From positions 38,205 through 102,204 of the forward strand of contig JPGV01000006.1 of NCBI GenBank assembly GCA_000724175.1: 64,000 nucleotides of DNA, given 5' to 3'. The first letter of the stretch is position 1, and each line of letters opens with the position of its first letter. Below the pieces are notes generated by a model. The model saw nothing but the letters and a program-made list of their open reading frames with translations, did not search any database and had not been told where the DNA came from. This DNA is from [Candidatus Thermochlorobacteriaceae] bacterium GBChlB. GTDB taxonomy: Bacteria; Bacteroidota; Chlorobiia; Chlorobiales; Thermochlorobacteraceae. Positions 27,743-37,782 of this stretch are shown here, in pieces. The translations under genes and the position numbers were made by a program.

Positions 27743-29623
27743 ATGACCGATTATGATGTGATTATCGTCGGCGCGGGACACGCAGGCTGTGAAGCCGTGC
27801 TTGCCGCCGCCCGAATGGGGCAGAGAAGTTTGCTCATCACGATGGACTTGCTCGCCATCGCGCGAATGTCGTGTAACCCAGCCATCGGCGGCGTTGCCAA
27901 AGGACAAATGGTTCGGGAAATCGACGCGCTCGGCGGCGCCATGGGCATCATCACCGACCGCGCCGGCATCCAATTTCGAATGCTCAACCGAAGCAAAGGC
28001 GCCGCCATGTTTTCGCCAAGAGCGCAATGCGACCGCGTGCAATACTCTATTGAAATGCGCAAACTTATTGAGCAAGAACCGCTCATCGATTTGCGTCAAG
28101 ATTCCGTTCTCGGCGTGCGGGCGGAAAGCGGCAAAATTAAATCTGTTGTCATTCGCGGCAATCAGGAAATCACCACCAAAAGTTTGGTTCTCACCAACGG
28201 CACTTTTCTGAACGGCAAAATTCACGTCGGGCTGAAGAACTACTCCGGCGGCAGAACGATGGCAGAGCCAGCCTCAATTGGCATGACCGAAAGTCTGACC
28301 GCACTCGGCTTCACATCGGGACGGCTCAAAACCGGAACGCCGCCGCGCATCGACGGCAGAAGCGTCGATTACAGCAAAGTTGAGGTGCAACCGCCCGACG
28401 ACGTCATTGAACCATTTTCATTCGACACCGATGAACAAGAATTTCAAAAGAAGCGACAACTCTCGTGCTTCATTACCTACACCAACGAAGCAACACATCG
28501 GATTCTGGAATCGGGCTTTGACCAATCGCCAATGTTTCGTGGCTTGATTGATGGGGTTGGACCAAGATACTGCCCATCGATTGAGGACAAAGTGAACCGC
28601 TTCCGCGATAAAGACCGCCACCAAATTTTTCTCGAACCCGAAGGCTTCGACACCAACGAAATGTATGTGAATGGATTTTCAACATCATTGCCCGAAGAAA
28701 TCCAACTTGCGGGAATGCGAACTATTGCTGGCTTAGAACAGGTGAAAATGATTCGTCCGGGCTATGCGATTGAATACGATTACTTTCACCCGCATCAGTT
28801 GAAGCCGACGCTCGAGACAAAGCTCGTCGAGGGACTTTTTTTCGCGGGACAAATCAACGGCACGTCGGGCTACGAAGAGGCGGCGGCGCAAGGCTTGATT
28901 GCAGGCATTAACGCGGCGCTTCGGGCACAAGGCGACGGACGGGAATTCATCTTGCGCCGCGACGAAGCCTACATTGGCGTTCTCATCGACGACCTTATCA
29001 CCAAAAGCGCCGACGAGCCGTATCGGATGTTCACCTCACGCGCTGAGTATCGAATTATCTTGCGGCAGGACAACGCCGACCGTCGGCTACGTGACAAAGG
29101 ATTTGAGTTAGGACTTGTCAAGCCCGATGTCTATCAAAAATTTTTGCAGAAGAAATCTGAAATCGAAGAGCTACACCGGTTCATTCGGGAGTTCAGCATT
29201 TTGCCCGAGGAAATCAATCCGCTCATTGAGTCGCTCGGCAAGTCTCCGCTCTCGAAATCCACGAAAGCAAACGATGTGATTCGTCGGCAGGAATTGTCGT
29301 TTGAGAACATCTTGGAGAGCGTGCCGCGCTTCCGCGAAAAAGTTGAGTCGATTTCAACGAACAAGCGCGTGTATGAGCAAATCGAAATTGATGTCAAATA
29401 CGAGGGCTACATCAGGCGTGAACTTTCGGTTGCTGAGAAACTCACACGGTTGGAAGAAGTGCCGATTCCGTTCACTTACGACTTCGACCGCGTTAAAGGC
29501 TTATCGGCAGAAGGACGCGAGAAGCTCAAAAAAATGAAACCAACGTCGCTCGGTCAAGCCTCTCGAATTTCCGGGGTAACGCCCGCCGACGTCTCGGTCT
29601 TGATGGTTCACTTGGGGCGGTAA
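27743..29623 (+). CDS. mnmG: tRNA uridine-5-carboxymethylaminomethyl modification enzyme MnmG
   Basis: 626 residues, the normal family length. The FAD-binding dinucleotide loop is [13 protein letters not shown]; family blocks [44 protein letters not shown] and [17 protein letters not shown] are all present. It works with MnmE on wobble uridines of tRNA, using FAD, folate and NADH. The open frame reaches 27611, but the ATG at 27743 matches the conserved N-terminus; the extra 44 codons cross parS site 2. gidB, often next to mnmG, is absent here. Confidence 0.97.
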   Translation: MTDYDVIIVGAGHAGCEAVLAAARMGQRSLLITMDLLAIARMSCNPAIGGVAKGQMVREIDALGGAMGIITDRAGIQFRMLNRSKGAAMFSPRAQCDRVQYSIEMRKLIEQEPLIDLRQDSVLGVRAESGKIKSVVIRGNQEITTKSLVLTNGTFLNGKIHVGLKNYSGGRTMAEPASIGMTESLTALGFTSGRLKTGTPPRIDGRSVDYSKVEVQPPDDVIEPFSFDTDEQEFQKKRQLSCFITYTNEATHRILESGFDQSPMFRGLIDGVGPRYCPSIEDKVNRFRDKDRHQIFLEPEGFDTNEMYVNGFSTSLPEEIQLAGMRTIAGLEQVKMIRPGYAIEYDYFHPHQLKPTLETKLVEGLFFAGQINGTSGYEEAAAQGLIAGINAALRAQGDGREFILRRDEAYIGVLIDDLITKSADEPYRMFTSRAEYRIILRQDNADRRLRDKGFELGLVKPDVYQKFLQKKSEIEELHRFIREFSILPEEINPLIESLGKSPLSKSTKANDVIRRQELSFENILESVPRFREKVESISTNKRVYEQIEIDVKYEGYIRRELSVAEKLTRLEEVPIPFTYDFDRVKGLSAEGREKLKKMKPTSLGQASRISGVTPADVSVLMVHLGR

Positions 29624-30037
29624 GACGGATGAACGATAGGTGTAACACCTCGCAAATCTACATGCGACTTCACCAACCAGCCAACCAACGATACAGGTCG
29701 AGTTTGAAACGCGGCCCAACTCCGCCCTCGATTCAGCATTGGCAAACGAACCGATACTCTAATGTTTCACGTGGAACATTTTGAGCGAATTTTGAGGGTT
29801 CCGCTTTGCTGGGTTAATTCAAAGGGTCGCTTCCTTACGAGCAACTGGTAGCATTACCTGATTCAAGACAAGCGACAAAGAACCGCCAACCGCTTCGCAC
29901 AAGCTCATTGGTGGACGCCTTAAAAAAATATCTCATTCAATTTGATTTTGTTTTCACAGACGTGTGTCGTGTTGTAAATTCCCTTGCTGATTTCCTCAAA
30001 GAGTAATCTTGACGCAATACTAATCGAGACCAAAAGC
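29624..30037. other. mnmG-polB intergenic region
   Basis: 414 bases with no clear gene. It carries the third parS-like site. A plus-strand frame is open from 29819 to 30006 (about 62 codons, no ATG, ending just before the polymerase start); it matches nothing I recognise and may be a remnant or chance. Confidence 0.5.
29763..29778. promoter_or_regulatory. parS-like site 3 (downstream of mnmG)
   Basis: TGTTTCACGTGGAACA, 15 of 16 matches to the parS consensus (one A to G change in the right arm). With sites 1 and 2 it brackets mnmG. Confidence 0.85.
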
Positions 30038-32488
30038 ATGACCGACACGCTTCTTGAAGAACAACTTATTGCGGAAAAAACGCAATCACTCGCACAAAGT
30101 TTTTTGTCGAATGAATTGCTCTACGGCAAAGACCGCGAAGAAGGCATCATTGCTGTGCATCAAGTTTCAGATACGCACGTGAAAATTTACAAGCGCGAAA
30201 ACGGCAAAGTTACCTCGCGTGAAGAAGCGTTTTTCCCATTTTTCTTTATCTCAAATGCTGGATTTCTCAAAGGTTTCACTGTGAGCTACAGCGACGGCTT
30301 CTGGCTGAAAGAATTGCAGGGAAATAATTACTACAAATACCTCGCCATTTTCAAGCACTGGAAAGATTACAAGAGTGCATTGGACTACGCCGCAAATACC
30401 AGACGAAGACTCTCGTCCGACAACAACGGCTTCACATCGGACGACGACGACGACCGACGCATCGATGAAATTTATTCAAAGGGCGATGCTGCATCGCAAT
30501 ACCTTTTTCAGACAGGCAAGACGCTCTTCAAAGGTATGACCTTTCAAGACCTGCACCGCATGCAACTCGACATCGAGACCTACTACGATAAAGACTCGCA
30601 GTATCTTTCGGGGGTGCAGATTGGGCGCGACAAAATCATCATCATTTCCCTCTCCGATTCAACCGGTTGGGAAGAGGTGCTTCATTTGCGGCAGTTCGAC
30701 AACTCTGAAAAAAAGATGTTGGAGCGTCTGATACAACTCATTCAGGAGCGCGACCCTGATGTTATCGAAGGGCATAACATTTTCAGCTTCGACTTGCCTT
30801 ACATTCAAAAGCGGTGTGAGATGAACAGCCTCAAGTTCCCCATCGGGCGCGACGGAAAGGAGCCGCGCAGCTATCCCGCCAGTGTCCGCTTTGCCGAGAG
30901 AACCATTGACTATCCCTACTGCGAAATCCCCGGCAGACATGTTGTCGATACGTTCTTTCTTGTGCAGTGGTTCGACATGGCAAAGCGCGCGATGCCAAGC
31001 TACAGCCTCAAAGAATGCGCGAAGTATTTTGGGTTTGCCGCCGACAACCGAACCTACATCGACCACAAAGACATTGCCGATGCGTGGAACAACAACCCCG
31101 AAAAACTGCTTGCCTACGCGCTCGATGATGTGCGCGAGACAAACAAACTATCAGAATTACTTTCGGGCAGCAATTTTTATATGACGCAAATGATGCCGTT
31201 TGGATACGCGAAAGTCTCGAGCATGGGACCTGCGGCGAAAATTGAAGCATTGTTCGTCCGAGAATACTTGCGAGAAAAACATTCCATTCCACGACCGCAG
31301 CAAGGACAACAAGAAACCGGCGGTTTCACAGAGGTTTTTCTTAAAGGCATTTTAGGCCCGATTGTCTATGCCGACGTCGAGTCGCTCTATCCAAGCATTA
31401 TGCTGTCGTTCAATGTTTGTCCAACGAGCGACGAGCGGAAGCTCTTTCCGAAAATTCTCGCCGACCTCAAAGCGCTGCGCTTCGCTGCCAAAGGGCGAAT
31501 GAAAGATGCCAAAAAAGCTGGCGACACATCAGGCGCGGAACTTTACGACGCAATGCAGAACTCGTTCAAAGTTCTCATCAACGCCATGTATGGTTACTTG
31601 GGATTTCGAGCAGGTATTTTCAACGACTACATCGAAGCCGACCGCGTTACGACGACAGGACAAACGATTGCCAAAAAAATGATTGCCGAATTCGAAAAGC
31701 GCGGCTGCCGAATTGTCGAAGTCGACACCGACGGAATCTACTTAATTCCACCGCCCGACGTGCAAACAGAAGCTCAGGAAGCCGACCTTGTGAAAGCTGT
31801 TTCATCAACGATGCCCGAAGGTATTTCCATTGCGTATGACGGGCGCTTCAAGAAGATGATTTCGTATATGAAGAAAAATTATCTCTTGCAGGGCTACGAC
31901 GGGAAACTTAAAATAAAAGGCTCATCGCTGGTCAGCCGAAGCGGCGAGAAGTTCGGACGCGAGTTCGTCAAAAAAGGGTTTGAGTGTTTGCTCGACGAAG
32001 ACATCGTTGGCTTGCATCAGCTTTACATCGAGACACGGGAGCGAATTTTGAATAAGTACATGCACGTCTCGGAGTTCAGCCGCACAGAAACCTTAAAGAG
32101 CAGCCTTGATGAATACAAAGCAGATGTGAAAGCCGGTAAGCGCAACAAAGCCATCACATATGAAATTGCCATAAAAAATAAACTGAGCGTTGGCAAAGGC
32201 GACCGCATTACATACTACCTTACGGGTTCAGGGCTTTCGGGCAATTATGCAGAGCGCGGCAAACTTGTCAGCGAGTGGAAGCCCGAGAAACCCGACCAAA
32301 ATGTAGATTTCTATCTCAAGCGGCTCGATGAATTCGCTGAGAAATTCCAAGACTTTTTCAAGCCGAGCGATTACCGCAAAATTTTCACTGCCGATGAACT
32401 CTTCGGATTTTCACCCGACGGCATTGAACTTATCAAAGAAACGCAACACCGCGACACCGCCGAACTCGAAGACGATGTGCCGTTCTAA
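30038..32488 (+). CDS. Family B DNA polymerase with 3'-5' exonuclease domain
   Basis: 816 residues. Exonuclease motifs: MQLDIETYYD (Exo I), GHNIFSFDLPYI (Exo II) and YALDDVRETN (Exo III). Polymerase motifs: motif A YADVESLYPSIMLSF, motif B region FKVLINAMYGYLGFRAG and motif C VDTDGIYLI, where the usual YGDTDS is altered but the two Asp remain. It should be a proofreading polymerase, probably for repair or translesion synthesis like E. coli Pol II, since replication uses DnaN and presumably PolC/DnaE elsewhere. ATG at 30038 is chosen; an in-frame TTG lies at 29984. Confidence 0.9.
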   Translation: MTDTLLEEQLIAEKTQSLAQSFLSNELLYGKDREEGIIAVHQVSDTHVKIYKRENGKVTSREEAFFPFFFISNAGFLKGFTVSYSDGFWLKELQGNNYYKYLAIFKHWKDYKSALDYAANTRRRLSSDNNGFTSDDDDDRRIDEIYSKGDAASQYLFQTGKTLFKGMTFQDLHRMQLDIETYYDKDSQYLSGVQIGRDKIIIISLSDSTGWEEVLHLRQFDNSEKKMLERLIQLIQERDPDVIEGHNIFSFDLPYIQKRCEMNSLKFPIGRDGKEPRSYPASVRFAERTIDYPYCEIPGRHVVDTFFLVQWFDMAKRAMPSYSLKECAKYFGFAADNRTYIDHKDIADAWNNNPEKLLAYALDDVRETNKLSELLSGSNFYMTQMMPFGYAKVSSMGPAAKIEALFVREYLREKHSIPRPQQGQQETGGFTEVFLKGILGPIVYADVESLYPSIMLSFNVCPTSDERKLFPKILADLKALRFAAKGRMKDAKKAGDTSGAELYDAMQNSFKVLINAMYGYLGFRAGIFNDYIEADRVTTTGQTIAKKMIAEFEKRGCRIVEVDTDGIYLIPPPDVQTEAQEADLVKAVSSTMPEGISIAYDGRFKKMISYMKKNYLLQGYDGKLKIKGSSLVSRSGEKFGREFVKKGFECLLDEDIVGLHQLYIETRERILNKYMHVSEFSRTETLKSSLDEYKADVKAGKRNKAITYEIAIKNKLSVGKGDRITYYLTGSGLSGNYAERGKLVSEWKPEKPDQNVDFYLKRLDEFAEKFQDFFKPSDYRKIFTADELFGFSPDGIELIKETQHRDTAELEDDVPF

Positions 32489-32521
32489 TAAGCGTGATTT
32501 CTAAACTTAAATAGCTCTCTC

Positions 32522-32749
32522 ATGAAAAAACTGTGTCAAACATGCCGTAGCATGCGCTTGGTGAGCGTCATTGCCAAGAGCGGGGAGTTTTGCGTTATTG
32601 AAATCGCTGGTAAACGGCGCTTAGGCGCAGTGCCGAAAGATATGGGCATCGGCGGCGAAGAATATATTGAACTTCGCTACTGCTTAAACTGCGGGCAAGT
32701 GCAGGGTATGTTTCCACTCCCGACGACAGACTTAGAAAAGCAAAAGTAA
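32522..32749 (+). CDS. Small zinc-ribbon-like protein
   Basis: 75 residues with two CxxC pairs, KLCQTC at the N-terminus and RYCLNC at about 52-57, separated by a beta-rich segment. This spacing fits a zinc ribbon. Function unknown. It starts 33 bases after the polymerase gene and may be cotranscribed with it. Confidence 0.7.
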   Translation: MKKLCQTCRSMRLVSVIAKSGEFCVIEIAGKRRLGAVPKDMGIGGEEYIELRYCLNCGQVQGMFPLPTTDLEKQK

Positions 32750-32752
32750 CCG

Positions 32753-33211
32753 TTAGGCATCTCCATCTAAAATTTCCCACGTGTGGTCAGCCAGCAATTT
32801 GATTTTAGCGACGAACTCCAAGGATTTCCTGCTACGTCCCCATTCTGTTGGTGCAATAAGCGAGAGTAAATCTTCGCCATCGGGGCGTCGATACAAATAA
32901 TACACGTGCGAGATGAGCGGCTCGAAGGACATTTTCGCGGCATAAATTCGTTCCGAAATCTCGACGCGTTTTTTGATGGCGTTGGCTTGGTCGGCAAGCA
33001 ACTTCATTTGTTCGTAAAGTTGCGCCATTTGCATATCGGTCTGCTGGTGCATCGCCGAAACCGCTCGGCCTTTCGTCTTGCCCATGTCTTCGGGCTTGAT
33101 GAGTGCACTGCCTGACGTGTGTGCGTAGGGCAACAGTCCGGGTGCATCGGCAATTTTCTCTTTCATTTTCTCCAAATCAATCTTGGAGAGGTCAATTTCA
33201 TTTTCTTTCAT
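32753..33211 (-). CDS. DUF2452 family protein
   Basis: About 152 residues, soluble. Matches the DUF2452 pattern as I know it: ALIKPEDMGKTKGRAVSAM, a QQTDMQMAQLYEQMKLLADQ helix, ISERIYAA and a C-terminal LYRRPDGEDLLSLIAPTEW block. Function is not known. The ATG at 33211 is preferred over a TTG four codons upstream. Convergent with the zinc-ribbon gene (3 bases apart). Confidence 0.8.
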   Translation of the reverse strand: MKENEIDLSKIDLEKMKEKIADAPGLLPYAHTSGSALIKPEDMGKTKGRAVSAMHQQTDMQMAQLYEQMKLLADQANAIKKRVEISERIYAAKMSFEPLISHVYYLYRRPDGEDLLSLIAPTEWGRSRKSLEFVAKIKLLADHTWEILDGDA

Positions 33212-33312
33212 CAGAATAAGCAATAGTTGACGACTGTGTAACTACAATTTTTAGAAAAAGGTTCACTTGGGGTTAACATTCTTGTCGCAGCAAGCGCAAC
33301 TGGAACTTTTAG

Positions 33313-35526
33313 CTATTCCTTTCCCGGTTGGTAGATTTTTTCGGCACGCTTGACGACGTCCTCTTTGTAAAACAGCACGTCTTTGAATTGACCTTTGGTA
33401 TACATCAACAGTTGGTCTTTGAAATGAGGCGATTTCACGTCGCCGCTCACGCCGCCCGCCAAGAGCGACTTGGCTTTGAGCCGTTTGCCAAACTCGACGG
33501 CGCAGACGAAACTGTTGCCGCTTGTGCCATAACGCTTTTTCGTGCCGGGAAAATAATTGCTGTTGTAAGCAGGCAACATCCCCCAGAGCGCTGACGCAAA
33601 GGCAATCGGAGCGCTCTCTTGCGCGTCGCTGTATCGCTGTGGAACATCGTTGCTAATGCGCTGAAACCGATTGATGTCTCCCCATGCCACGTCCCATTTT
33701 CCAAACTTCTGCGTGAGCGTATTAACGACCGACAGCAGGGGGGTCAAGAGCGTCTTCGCCGAGGCGGAATCAGCAAAACGTTTTGTTGCCAATACTTGGT
33801 CTGCTTCGCCGTCATCGACATACACTTTGCGAATACTTGAACTGAGCAACTGCGCCCACTCAATGGCTAAGGCAGTTGCAACTGAACTTTCTGCGACACG
33901 ATAATCCCACTGTTTGAGGACGCTTATCGGCTCTTTGAGCGCAGCATAAGTTGTATCGTTCGTTTTTTCGTAAGCGCTGATGAGCGCAGGAATTAAAACT
34001 TCAAATGCGGCTAAGTAAGTGTCGTATCCTGCGGCGATGAGTTTATCGAGCGTGAATTTATTTTCCTTGCCGAGAACGCGCACGGCATTGATGCCGCGAA
34101 AATTCTCGCCATCGGGCGCCATGTATGTCGGGTAATTTTGTTTTTTCGGGCTCTGTTCCCCGCTTGCTGTGAAGGGCGTTGAGTTGCAGTTTTGTATCCA
34201 GCCCGTCGATGGATTGTATAAGTGAATTGTTTCCTCAACGCGGTGCAAGCCTCTCCATTCGGTCGCCGATGTTGTGCCGTCGACAACTTTGCTCCAATTC
34301 AATCGGGCGTCACGTTTGGGAATGAAGTTGCCGTGCCAATACGCAATGTTGCCTCTACTGTCGGCGAACACCGTGTTATTGCTTGCATTTGCGCACAAGT
34401 CCATTATTTTTTTGAAATCATCAAACCCTTTGGCTTTTGTGCGACGCCAACTTTGAATTAAGCCCTTCATATCGCGGTTGTTGCTCTTGACCGAAATGAG
34501 TTGATTGGCGCGCTTCGCCATAATTGGTCCATGGTGCGTAAAAAAAGCCGTTAGGGACTTTGCGGTCAGCACGTCGCCGTCGCGGTATCGCAGCACGATT
34601 TTTTTTTCTTTGACGGGCAGCCATTGATTGTCGAATTTGTAAACATGCCCAGTGCCTTGCTTTTTAACCTCTACGGCATACATATCGCTCACATCAACGT
34701 TGTTGCTTGTGTGCATCCAGCCGCAGTGTTCGTTGAAGCCCTGATAGATAAAAAACTGTCCCCAAGTAACCGCGCCGTAGGCGTTCAATCCCTCACTGCT
34801 GCTGATATGCACTTCGGGACGAAAGTAAAACGTTGTGTGAGGATTGATGTAAAGCATCGCGTTGCCACTCTCAGTTTTTGATGGCGCAATCGCAAAGCCG
34901 TTAGAGCCGTCAAAGTGATTTTTTTCCGCGCTGGCAACTGCAAGGTCATCGCGATGGCGCGGTTCATCGGGCGAGGCTGTGCCGAGTAAATCGCCTGTGC
35001 TGTAAAAATTTTTCACGTCCTGTTCCGTTACGTCGCCTGTATTGATAGCACCGATGCTGCCGTCTGTCCATAGCAGCGGATACCAAGGCTGAACGCGCGA
35101 CAGAAGCAGTGGTCTCACGGCTGGGTGTTTGTGCAGATAAAAATTCATTCCGTCTGCCCACGCATCGAGGAGTTGCTTCAACCATTGCGGAGATTTTTTG
35201 TAATCGGCGACGGCGTCTGCGCTGTCAATCAGCAATCGAATATACAGGTCGTTGTAGAGGTCTTTTTCGCCAAACACCTCTGCTTTGCGTCCGAGCTTTT
35301 CAATGTAGTTCAGTTCAACGCGCTTGAAGTCGTCTTCGCATTGGGCATACATCAAGCCAAACACGGCGTCGGCATCTGTTTTGCCATAGACGTGCGCAAT
35401 ACCCCAGTTATCGCGGATAATTGAGACACGGGCTGCCCGCCGCTCGAAGCGGGCAATCTCTTTTTGGCTGAACGGCTGCGCCCACAGCGGCAACGGCAAG
35501 AGAAGAAAGATGAGTAATCGAGTCAT
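33313..35526 (-). CDS. Penicillin acylase family N-terminal-nucleophile hydrolase
   Basis: 737 residues with a signal peptide (about 1-16, ending LWAQ). The precursor would be cleaved before the nucleophile Ser in HFDGSNGFAIAPSKTESG, giving an alpha chain of about 200 residues and a beta chain of about 530; IIRDNWGIAHVYGKTDADA in the alpha part and HTTFYFRPEVHI and NVDVSDMYAV in the beta part fit the family. Members hydrolyse amide bonds of penicillins, acyl-homoserine lactones, aculeacin or other N-acyl compounds in the periplasm. The substrate is unknown. Divergent from the Nfu gene. Confidence 0.88.
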   Translation of the reverse strand: MTRLLIFLLLPLPLWAQPFSQKEIARFERRAARVSIIRDNWGIAHVYGKTDADAVFGLMYAQCEDDFKRVELNYIEKLGRKAEVFGEKDLYNDLYIRLLIDSADAVADYKKSPQWLKQLLDAWADGMNFYLHKHPAVRPLLLSRVQPWYPLLWTDGSIGAINTGDVTEQDVKNFYSTGDLLGTASPDEPRHRDDLAVASAEKNHFDGSNGFAIAPSKTESGNAMLYINPHTTFYFRPEVHISSSEGLNAYGAVTWGQFFIYQGFNEHCGWMHTSNNVDVSDMYAVEVKKQGTGHVYKFDNQWLPVKEKKIVLRYRDGDVLTAKSLTAFFTHHGPIMAKRANQLISVKSNNRDMKGLIQSWRRTKAKGFDDFKKIMDLCANASNNTVFADSRGNIAYWHGNFIPKRDARLNWSKVVDGTTSATEWRGLHRVEETIHLYNPSTGWIQNCNSTPFTASGEQSPKKQNYPTYMAPDGENFRGINAVRVLGKENKFTLDKLIAAGYDTYLAAFEVLIPALISAYEKTNDTTYAALKEPISVLKQWDYRVAESSVATALAIEWAQLLSSSIRKVYVDDGEADQVLATKRFADSASAKTLLTPLLSVVNTLTQKFGKWDVAWGDINRFQRISNDVPQRYSDAQESAPIAFASALWGMLPAYNSNYFPGTKKRYGTSGNSFVCAVEFGKRLKAKSLLAGGVSGDVKSPHFKDQLLMYTKGQFKDVLFYKEDVVKRAEKIYQPGKE

Positions 35527-35578
35527 GGAATTTACCTAACTTTGCGCAAAAGATACATCAACCACTAACCATAATCCA

Positions 35579-35836
35579 ATGCAAATTATCGATACGCAAC
35601 CCACGCCGAATCCGAACGCCGTCAAGTTTATTGTAAATGGGATGTTCCCTGCGGGCTCACACGCTTTTATGTCCGCCGCCGAAGCCGAAAAAGACGCGCT
35701 TGCACAGGAAATCTTTGCGCTCGGCAATATCACGTCGGTGTTTTACATGAACAATTTTTTGACTGTTAGCAAAACGCCAAGCGGCGACTGGAACAATCTG
35801 CGCGATGGCATTCTTGCGGCAGTCTCGAAAGTGTAA
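35579..35836 (+). CDS. Nfu/NifU N-terminal domain protein
   Basis: 85 residues, a stand-alone Nfu_N (scaffold protein Nfu N-terminal) domain: MQIIDTQPTPNPNAVKF at the start, IFALGNITSVFYMNNFLTVS and a C-terminal helix. The CxxC Fe-S-binding NifU C-terminal domain is absent, so it probably assists Fe-S assembly with partners elsewhere. ATG at 35579. Convergent with the PorV-like gene. Confidence 0.85.
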   Translation: MQIIDTQPTPNPNAVKFIVNGMFPAGSHAFMSAAEAEKDALAQEIFALGNITSVFYMNNFLTVSKTPSGDWNNLRDGILAAVSKV

Positions 35837-35867
35837 TTCGATAGAGGCGACTTGGAGTGCGGCTCGC

Positions 35868-36758
35868 TCAGTAGTGAAACTGCAAGGTGAGAATGTTCGC
35901 TGTGCCAAGTTGATTGGAGAACGGGACAAAGGCGTAATCGAACTTGAATCCACTATATGCAATGCCCGCTCCCGCCGAAAAGTTGCGCGACGTGTTTCCA
36001 ATCGAGTAGCCAACTCTGATGAAGAGCAATTCTCTAAATTGAAACTCGGTGCCGAGATTGATGTTTGTTTGGTCGGAAAAAATCGAGACGACATTCGCCT
36101 CGAGCAGCAGCGTACTTTCGAGCGAGGAAAATCCGAGCGCGTAGGCACCACCCAAACGCACCGCCGTTGGCAATCGGGACGACTGCGCTGCAAGGGCGCT
36201 CATACCGCCAAGATTCTGAACCGTCGCCGCCAGAGCGAGTTCCTTCGTTGCTTTGAATGATGCGGAGACATCGACCGCCGCGCCGAGCGCGTCATCGACA
36301 AAAATTTTCTCGTAGAGCAATTTTCCCGTCAGTGCCAACGCGAGATTGTCGGTAATGCTTCGGCTGTATGAAACGGCTGCGGCAACGTTTTGCGATGTGA
36401 AAACACCCAGCGGGTCAGTCGTTGGTGCGTTGCCGCGAATGGGAATATCGCTAACGGTGAACCAGGTGAGCGAGATGCCAACGGCGCTTTTGCCGAAATT
36501 AAAATTCGCCCCTGCAAAACTCGATTGCGTGTCGAGTATCCAAAGGTTTTGGGAAAACATCACGCTTGATTTTTCGCCCGCGTTGAGCCGAGCGGCGTTG
36601 TAATAATTAGACGCTGCGCCCTCTGCCGAGGCAGTGCCTGTATTTGCCATCGATTGCTCACGCGCCGTTGCGCCGATGTTCAAAAACGATAAGCCTGTTT
36701 GGGCGAAGGCATACGGCACACAAAGCACCCACGCACAAAGGAAAGTGATTGGTCGCAT
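35868..36758 (-). CDS. PorV/PorQ-like outer-membrane protein
   Basis: 296 residues with a signal peptide ending YAFAQ (about 20) and a beta-barrel body. The first mature segment GLSFLNIGATAREQSMANTG, then SNYYNAARLNAG, matches PorV/PorQ (UPF0164) proteins, which have a FadL-like fold. PorV is an outer-membrane part of the type IX secretion apparatus; related proteins occur in lineages without a complete system. Start ATG 36758; an in-frame TTG precedes it. Downstream of rhomboid but separated from it by a terminator. Confidence 0.82.
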   Translation of the reverse strand: MRPITFLCAWVLCVPYAFAQTGLSFLNIGATAREQSMANTGTASAEGAASNYYNAARLNAGEKSSVMFSQNLWILDTQSSFAGANFNFGKSAVGISLTWFTVSDIPIRGNAPTTDPLGVFTSQNVAAAVSYSRSITDNLALALTGKLLYEKIFVDDALGAAVDVSASFKATKELALAATVQNLGGMSALAAQSSRLPTAVRLGGAYALGFSSLESTLLLEANVVSIFSDQTNINLGTEFQFRELLFIRVGYSIGNTSRNFSAGAGIAYSGFKFDYAFVPFSNQLGTANILTLQFHY

Positions 36759-36782
36759 CAAAAGGCTAAGAGTAAAAGAAAA

Positions 36783-36803
36783 GGGTTCACTTGATGTGAA
36801 CCC
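36783..36803 (-). terminator. Rho-independent terminator after the rhomboid gene
   Basis: GGGTTCAC (36783-36790) pairs perfectly with GTGAACCC (36796-36803) around TTGAT. On the minus strand TTTTCTTTT follows the stem. Confidence 0.85.
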
Positions 36804-36843
36804 CAGCGCAATTTAGCGTTGAATACGCACGATAAACAATGCC

Positions 36844-37632
36844 TTAGTTTTTATCCTTGCTGGCGTCGAGCAGAATGCGCTTCTCGTCGCTGGTGAGCGA
36901 TTCGTAACCGCTTCGGGAAATCTTGTCGAGAATTTCATCAATGCGGTCTTCTTGCGAGCGGCGCGGCGGCGGTGCAGCGGTGTAACTTTGACGCTCTGTA
37001 AGGACTTTCTCGAACCACGATTGAAACGGAAACTCGCGCTGCATCACCTTGATGTAAATGAACCCGACCACCATCCCGCCCAAATGTGCGAAGTGCGCCA
37101 CGCCGCTCGAGGCTTGGTCGAAACTGGCAAAGAGTTCAAGCACGGCGTAAATGATGACGAGATATTTTGCTTTAATCGGCAAGAGGAAATAGATGTAGAT
37201 ATATCGGTCGGGAAACATCATGCCAAAGGCAAGCAAGACACCATAGACTGCGCCCGACGCACCGACGGTTGGATAGCCGCCACTCGTGAGTAGAATGTTG
37301 CACAAGCCCGCGCCAATGCCGCAGGTGAAGTAGTAGATTGTGAATTGCTGCGTTCCCCAGTAGTTTTCAATTTCGGCGCCAAACATCCAGAGCGCAATCA
37401 TATTGAAGAGGATATGAAACAGCCCGCCGTGCATGAACATATACGTAACAAGTTGCCACACTTCGAAATTGCGCGAATCGAGTGTCCAGAGCGCACCGAA
37501 CTCCATAAGCGGCGCACGAAGCGGCGTGAAATACTGAAATACAAACACGCTGACATTGGCAATCAGAATCAATTTTATTGCCGGGGGCACGATAGAAAAG
37601 CCCCCCGGTCGATAATCATCGTAGTATCCCAT
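36844..37632 (-). CDS. Rhomboid family intramembrane serine protease
   Basis: 262 residues with six or so membrane segments. The catalytic Ser is in VGASGAVYG and the His in VAHFAHLGGM; FMHGGLFHILFNMIALW supplies the HxxxN oxyanion motif. Residues after about 200 are cytoplasmic and end in a helical segment (DRIDEILDKISRSG) seen on Bacteroidota rhomboids. It cleaves membrane helices within the bilayer; substrates unknown. ATG at 37632. Confidence 0.93.
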   Translation of the reverse strand: MGYYDDYRPGGFSIVPPAIKLILIANVSVFVFQYFTPLRAPLMEFGALWTLDSRNFEVWQLVTYMFMHGGLFHILFNMIALWMFGAEIENYWGTQQFTIYYFTCGIGAGLCNILLTSGGYPTVGASGAVYGVLLAFGMMFPDRYIYIYFLLPIKAKYLVIIYAVLELFASFDQASSGVAHFAHLGGMVVGFIYIKVMQREFPFQSWFEKVLTERQSYTAAPPPRRSQEDRIDEILDKISRSGYESLTSDEKRILLDASKDKN

Positions 37633-37782
37633 AGGTCTAAGAAATCTGTGAAACGGTTTACAAATCTTTGCGAAATCTTTGCGACTTAGCGTTCAGACGG
37701 AACACGCTGACGGTGCTAACAATTCAAGATGCTAATAATTTTTTGGCTTGTCAAGAAATTTAAGTTGATTTTTAAAAGGCAA

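Noticed and set aside
30170..30190. CACGTG in the polymerase gene as a fourth parS
   Set aside because: Only the right half resembles the consensus; left arm does not match.
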